A stretch of 64,000 bases of DNA from Ruminococcaceae bacterium Marseille-P2935 (lineage in GTDB: Bacteria; Bacillota; Clostridia; Oscillospirales; Ruminococcaceae). The notes beneath the pieces were generated by a model, which searched no databases, was not told the origin of the DNA, and saw only the letters and a list, made by a program, of their open reading frames with translations. The position numbers were made by a program, and so were the translations under genes. Below, one piece after another: positions 61,894 through 64,000 of this stretch. Position 1 is the first letter of the stretch, and each line of letters starts with the position of its first letter. The DNA lies in the NCBI GenBank assembly GCA_900104565.1, contig LT629952.1:991604-1055603 (forward strand). The letters are read 5' to 3'.

Positions 61894-63366
61894 ATGAGAG
61901 GCAGCGGCATTTTACTTCATCTTTCTTCACTTCCATCACCATATGGAATCGGAACCATGGGCAAAGCTGCCTACCAATTTGTAGACTTTTTATGTCAATG
62001 CGGTCAGCGGTATTGGCAAATATTGCCTGTTGGCCCCATTAGCTATGGCGACTCGCCTTATCAGTCCTTTTCCACCTTTGCCGGCAACCCATATTTTATT
62101 GACTTTGATTTTTTGGCAGAAGATGGTTTACTTAAGCCGGATGAATACGTGCCGCTTCCTTGGGGAAATAACCCAGCCTATGTAAATTACGAACAGATTT
62201 ATCAATCCCGCTTTATCCCCCTAAAAAAAGCCGCAGCACGCGGCCTTGCCCGGGGAGAATCAGAGTTTAAGTGTTTTCGGGAGGAAAACAGTGCCTGGGC
62301 CGAGGATTATGGGCTTTACATGGCTGTAAAAAACTTCTTTGGAATGGCCAGCTGGCAGGAGTGGGAGGAAGGCATTCGCCTGCGCACTCCACAGGCTATG
62401 GCCCACTGCCGGGAAATGTTGAAAAACGAAATTGATTTTTGGATTTACCTGCAGTTTTTATTTTGGAAACAGTGGCGTGCATTAAAAACATATGCCAATG
62501 AAAAAGGCATTTCCATCATTGGAGATATTCCAATTTACGTAGCTGAGGACAGTGCAGATGTGTGGGCAAATCCGAACCTGTTCCTGCTGGACGAAACAAG
62601 GCGTCCCGTCATGGTGGCCGGGTGCCCGCCGGACGGCTTTAGTGCAGACGGCCAGCTGTGGGGAAACCCGCTTTACCACTGGGATGTGATGGAACAGGAC
62701 GGCTTTGCATGGTGGGTCTCCCGCATCCGCTGGGCAGTCAACACCTATGACCTGGTGCGAATTGACCATTTTCGTGGTTTTGATTCGTATTATGCAATTC
62801 CCTATGGCGCCAAGGACGCCAGAAACGGAAGTTGGAAAAAGGGTCCTGGCATGAAACTGTTTGAACAGGCAAAATTGGGGATGGGTGAGCTGCCAATTAT
62901 TGCAGAGGATCTGGGCTTCCTTACCGATTCGGTACGGCAGCTTCTAAAGGATTCAGGGTACCCCGGCATGAAGGTACTGCAGTTTGCTTTTGATGCAGAT
63001 TCCCATAATGAATATCTGCCCCATCAATATACTCCCCACTGTGTGGCCTATACCGGCACCCATGATAATGACACCTGTCTGGGGTGGATGGAAAGCGCCC
63101 CGGAGCATGCGCAAAACTTTTGCAAAGAATATTTAAACCTCACAGCAGAGGATTCCTTGCCTTGGGAGATGATTCGGGCCGTTTGGGCAAGTGTTGCCGA
63201 AACCGCTATTGCCCCTTTGCAGGAATTTTTAGAGCTTGGGAATTCATCCAGAATGAACCGTCCTTCAACGGTTGGCGGAAACTGGCAGTGGCGTGTTCTG
63301 CCCGAGCAGCTGGATGACAGCTTGGCACAAAAAATTATGCAAATCACACGGCTATATGGAAGATAA
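61894..63366 (+). CDS. malQ: 4-alpha-glucanotransferase (amylomaltase)
   Basis: 490 residues from ATG 61894 (AAGGAGG upstream). GH77 enzyme that transfers alpha-1,4-glucan segments between maltodextrins. N-terminus RGSGILLHLSSLPSPYGIGT is typical of bacterial MalQ. Active-site residues: Asp nucleophile in VRIDHFRGF, Glu acid/base in IIAEDLG, and Asp in YTGTHDNDT. Acts in maltodextrin or glycogen metabolism; no other glycogen gene is in the window. Confidence 0.97.
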   Translation: MRGSGILLHLSSLPSPYGIGTMGKAAYQFVDFLCQCGQRYWQILPVGPISYGDSPYQSFSTFAGNPYFIDFDFLAEDGLLKPDEYVPLPWGNNPAYVNYEQIYQSRFIPLKKAAARGLARGESEFKCFREENSAWAEDYGLYMAVKNFFGMASWQEWEEGIRLRTPQAMAHCREMLKNEIDFWIYLQFLFWKQWRALKTYANEKGISIIGDIPIYVAEDSADVWANPNLFLLDETRRPVMVAGCPPDGFSADGQLWGNPLYHWDVMEQDGFAWWVSRIRWAVNTYDLVRIDHFRGFDSYYAIPYGAKDARNGSWKKGPGMKLFEQAKLGMGELPIIAEDLGFLTDSVRQLLKDSGYPGMKVLQFAFDADSHNEYLPHQYTPHCVAYTGTHDNDTCLGWMESAPEHAQNFCKEYLNLTAEDSLPWEMIRAVWASVAETAIAPLQEFLELGNSSRMNRPSTVGGNWQWRVLPEQLDDSLAQKIMQITRLYGR

Positions 63367-63861
63367 AAACCAGGATGTATGAAAAAACACCTTTTCATGT
63401 GGTAACTCCATACTTTTTAATAACGCCATATTTGGGCTGCAACCAAAACGGTTGTATAAAAGTTATTCTTATAGGCATGAACAGGCCTATCGGTGCGGCC
63501 GTTCTTTATTCATACTATCAAAGGAAGCGGCGGTTAATTTGATATAGCCAGCCCAAAATGAACGACCTGGTCAAAACTGTCTATTTTTGTTTGGATATGA
63601 AAATGGGATCCCACCCAAATTCTAAATTTTCCATACTCTGAAATAAGGCGTTCCCCAGCTAACGAGTCTCTTTAAAAAGGCATACTACCTAAAGCTATTG
63701 CTGACCGGGAGGCCTGCGTGCAGCTTAAACGGCGCTATGCAGCCAATAATGTGGCACCTACATGCCTGCCGCCATGCACCAAATGTGTCCTCCCTTGTTT
63801 AAAAAGTTCTGCCCGCTAAGCGGTTTTTAAATGTTTTGCCATTTAAAAAGCCAACTAAAAC
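63367..63861. other. Gene-free interval
   Basis: No gene, repeat or RNA recognised on either strand. No clear malQ terminator was found. Confidence 0.5.
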
Positions 63862-63900
63862 AAATTTTAAACGCCGCCATGGAAAACCATGACGGCGTTA
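63862..63900 (-). terminator. Terminator-like hairpin after the last gene
   Basis: AACGCCGCCATGG-AAAA-CCATGACGGCGTT with one mismatch, 20 bp past the stop codon of the partial gene on the minus strand. Confidence 0.7.
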
Positions 63901-63920
63901 TTGATGCATAGAAAAATATA

Positions 63921-64000
63921 TTAGGCCCGTTTCATTACTTTGGTCAAAGGTACGGCTATCAGCACGGCAAGCACTACGGCAACAGCCATTTCCGCCATAC
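63921..64000 (-). CDS. C-terminal end of a membrane protein (cut by the window)
   Basis: The minus strand ends in a frame reading MAEMAVAVVLAVLIAVPLTK then VMKRA and a TAA at 63921. It is one hydrophobic helix with a basic end, probably the last transmembrane segment of a protein starting beyond base 64000. An ATG at 63998 could also start a 25-residue peptide. Family cannot be told. Confidence 0.6.
   Translation of the reverse strand, partial: MAEMAVAVVLAVLIAVPLTKVMKRA

Overview
The window looks like chromosome of a low-to-medium G+C, Gram-positive, spore-forming anaerobe of the class Clostridia, most likely Oscillospiraceae/Ruminococcaceae. The evidence is an alpha/beta-type small acid-soluble spore protein (41830-42021), strong AGGAGG-type ribosome binding sites, consensus SigA promoters, a LexA-type SOS box at recA, sortase-anchored surface proteins, RNase J, and gene orders typical of Firmicutes (secG-rnr; gdpP-rplI-dnaB-tilS-hpt-ftsH; recA-recX-rimO-pgsA). 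No tRNA, rRNA, CRISPR array, prophage or intact transposon was seen.

Layout. 1-4475: three adjacent plus-strand surface proteins with long Ser/Ala/Glu/Pro tandem repeats and an unusual LPxSG anchor. 4531-7198: secG and rnr. 7199-8016: intergenic stretch with a 50-residue membrane ORF, a cloverleaf-like inverted-repeat element carrying a perfect B12-box sequence, and an orphan terminator. 8017-12834: divergent type IIA topoisomerase pair (ParE, Cdd1-like protein, ParC). 13010-15515: inositol-monophosphatase-like enzyme, a DUF1874-like protein and a LiaF-like membrane protein. 15854-17549: guanine riboswitch plus purine permease. 18333-26773: housekeeping operon from gdpP to ftsH. 26964-31581: RNase J and a sugar nucleotidyltransferase fused to a degenerate phosphomutase. 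32236-34782: RNase HI, then iscS-iscU with an operator-like palindrome inside the promoter.

34967-40437 is more accessory: a decayed MTA/SAH nucleosidase, a GNAT-MnmM fusion, a small membrane protein, an Lsa-like ABC-F ATPase behind a leader-peptide/terminator attenuator, and a CorA transporter behind a leader peptide that starts Met-Asn-Pro-Asp-Pro. 40592-40775 is a small repeat cluster. 41171-46127: an unknown protein, the SASP, a HAD phosphatase, a divergent AbrB/XRE regulator pair and an ABC exporter. 46491-52318: a YfhO-type membrane protein, an IS200/IS605 transposase relic, and a G+C-richer MFS/AraC pair. 52693-56328: zinc-ribbon membrane protein with a condensation-type acyltransferase, and a nucleoside hydrolase. 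56644-60422: recA-recX-rimO-pgsA. 60463-63366: ArsP-like permease and amylomaltase. The last 80 bases hold the end of another membrane protein.

The best leads are the two uORF-controlled genes: the acidic/proline leader in front of corA, with three mutually exclusive hairpins, and the 28-codon leader in front of the ABC-F gene. Next come the B12-box element without a riboswitch body, the palindrome embedded in the iscS promoter, the GNAT-MnmM fusion, and the LPxSG surface proteins with their unrecognised shared domain.
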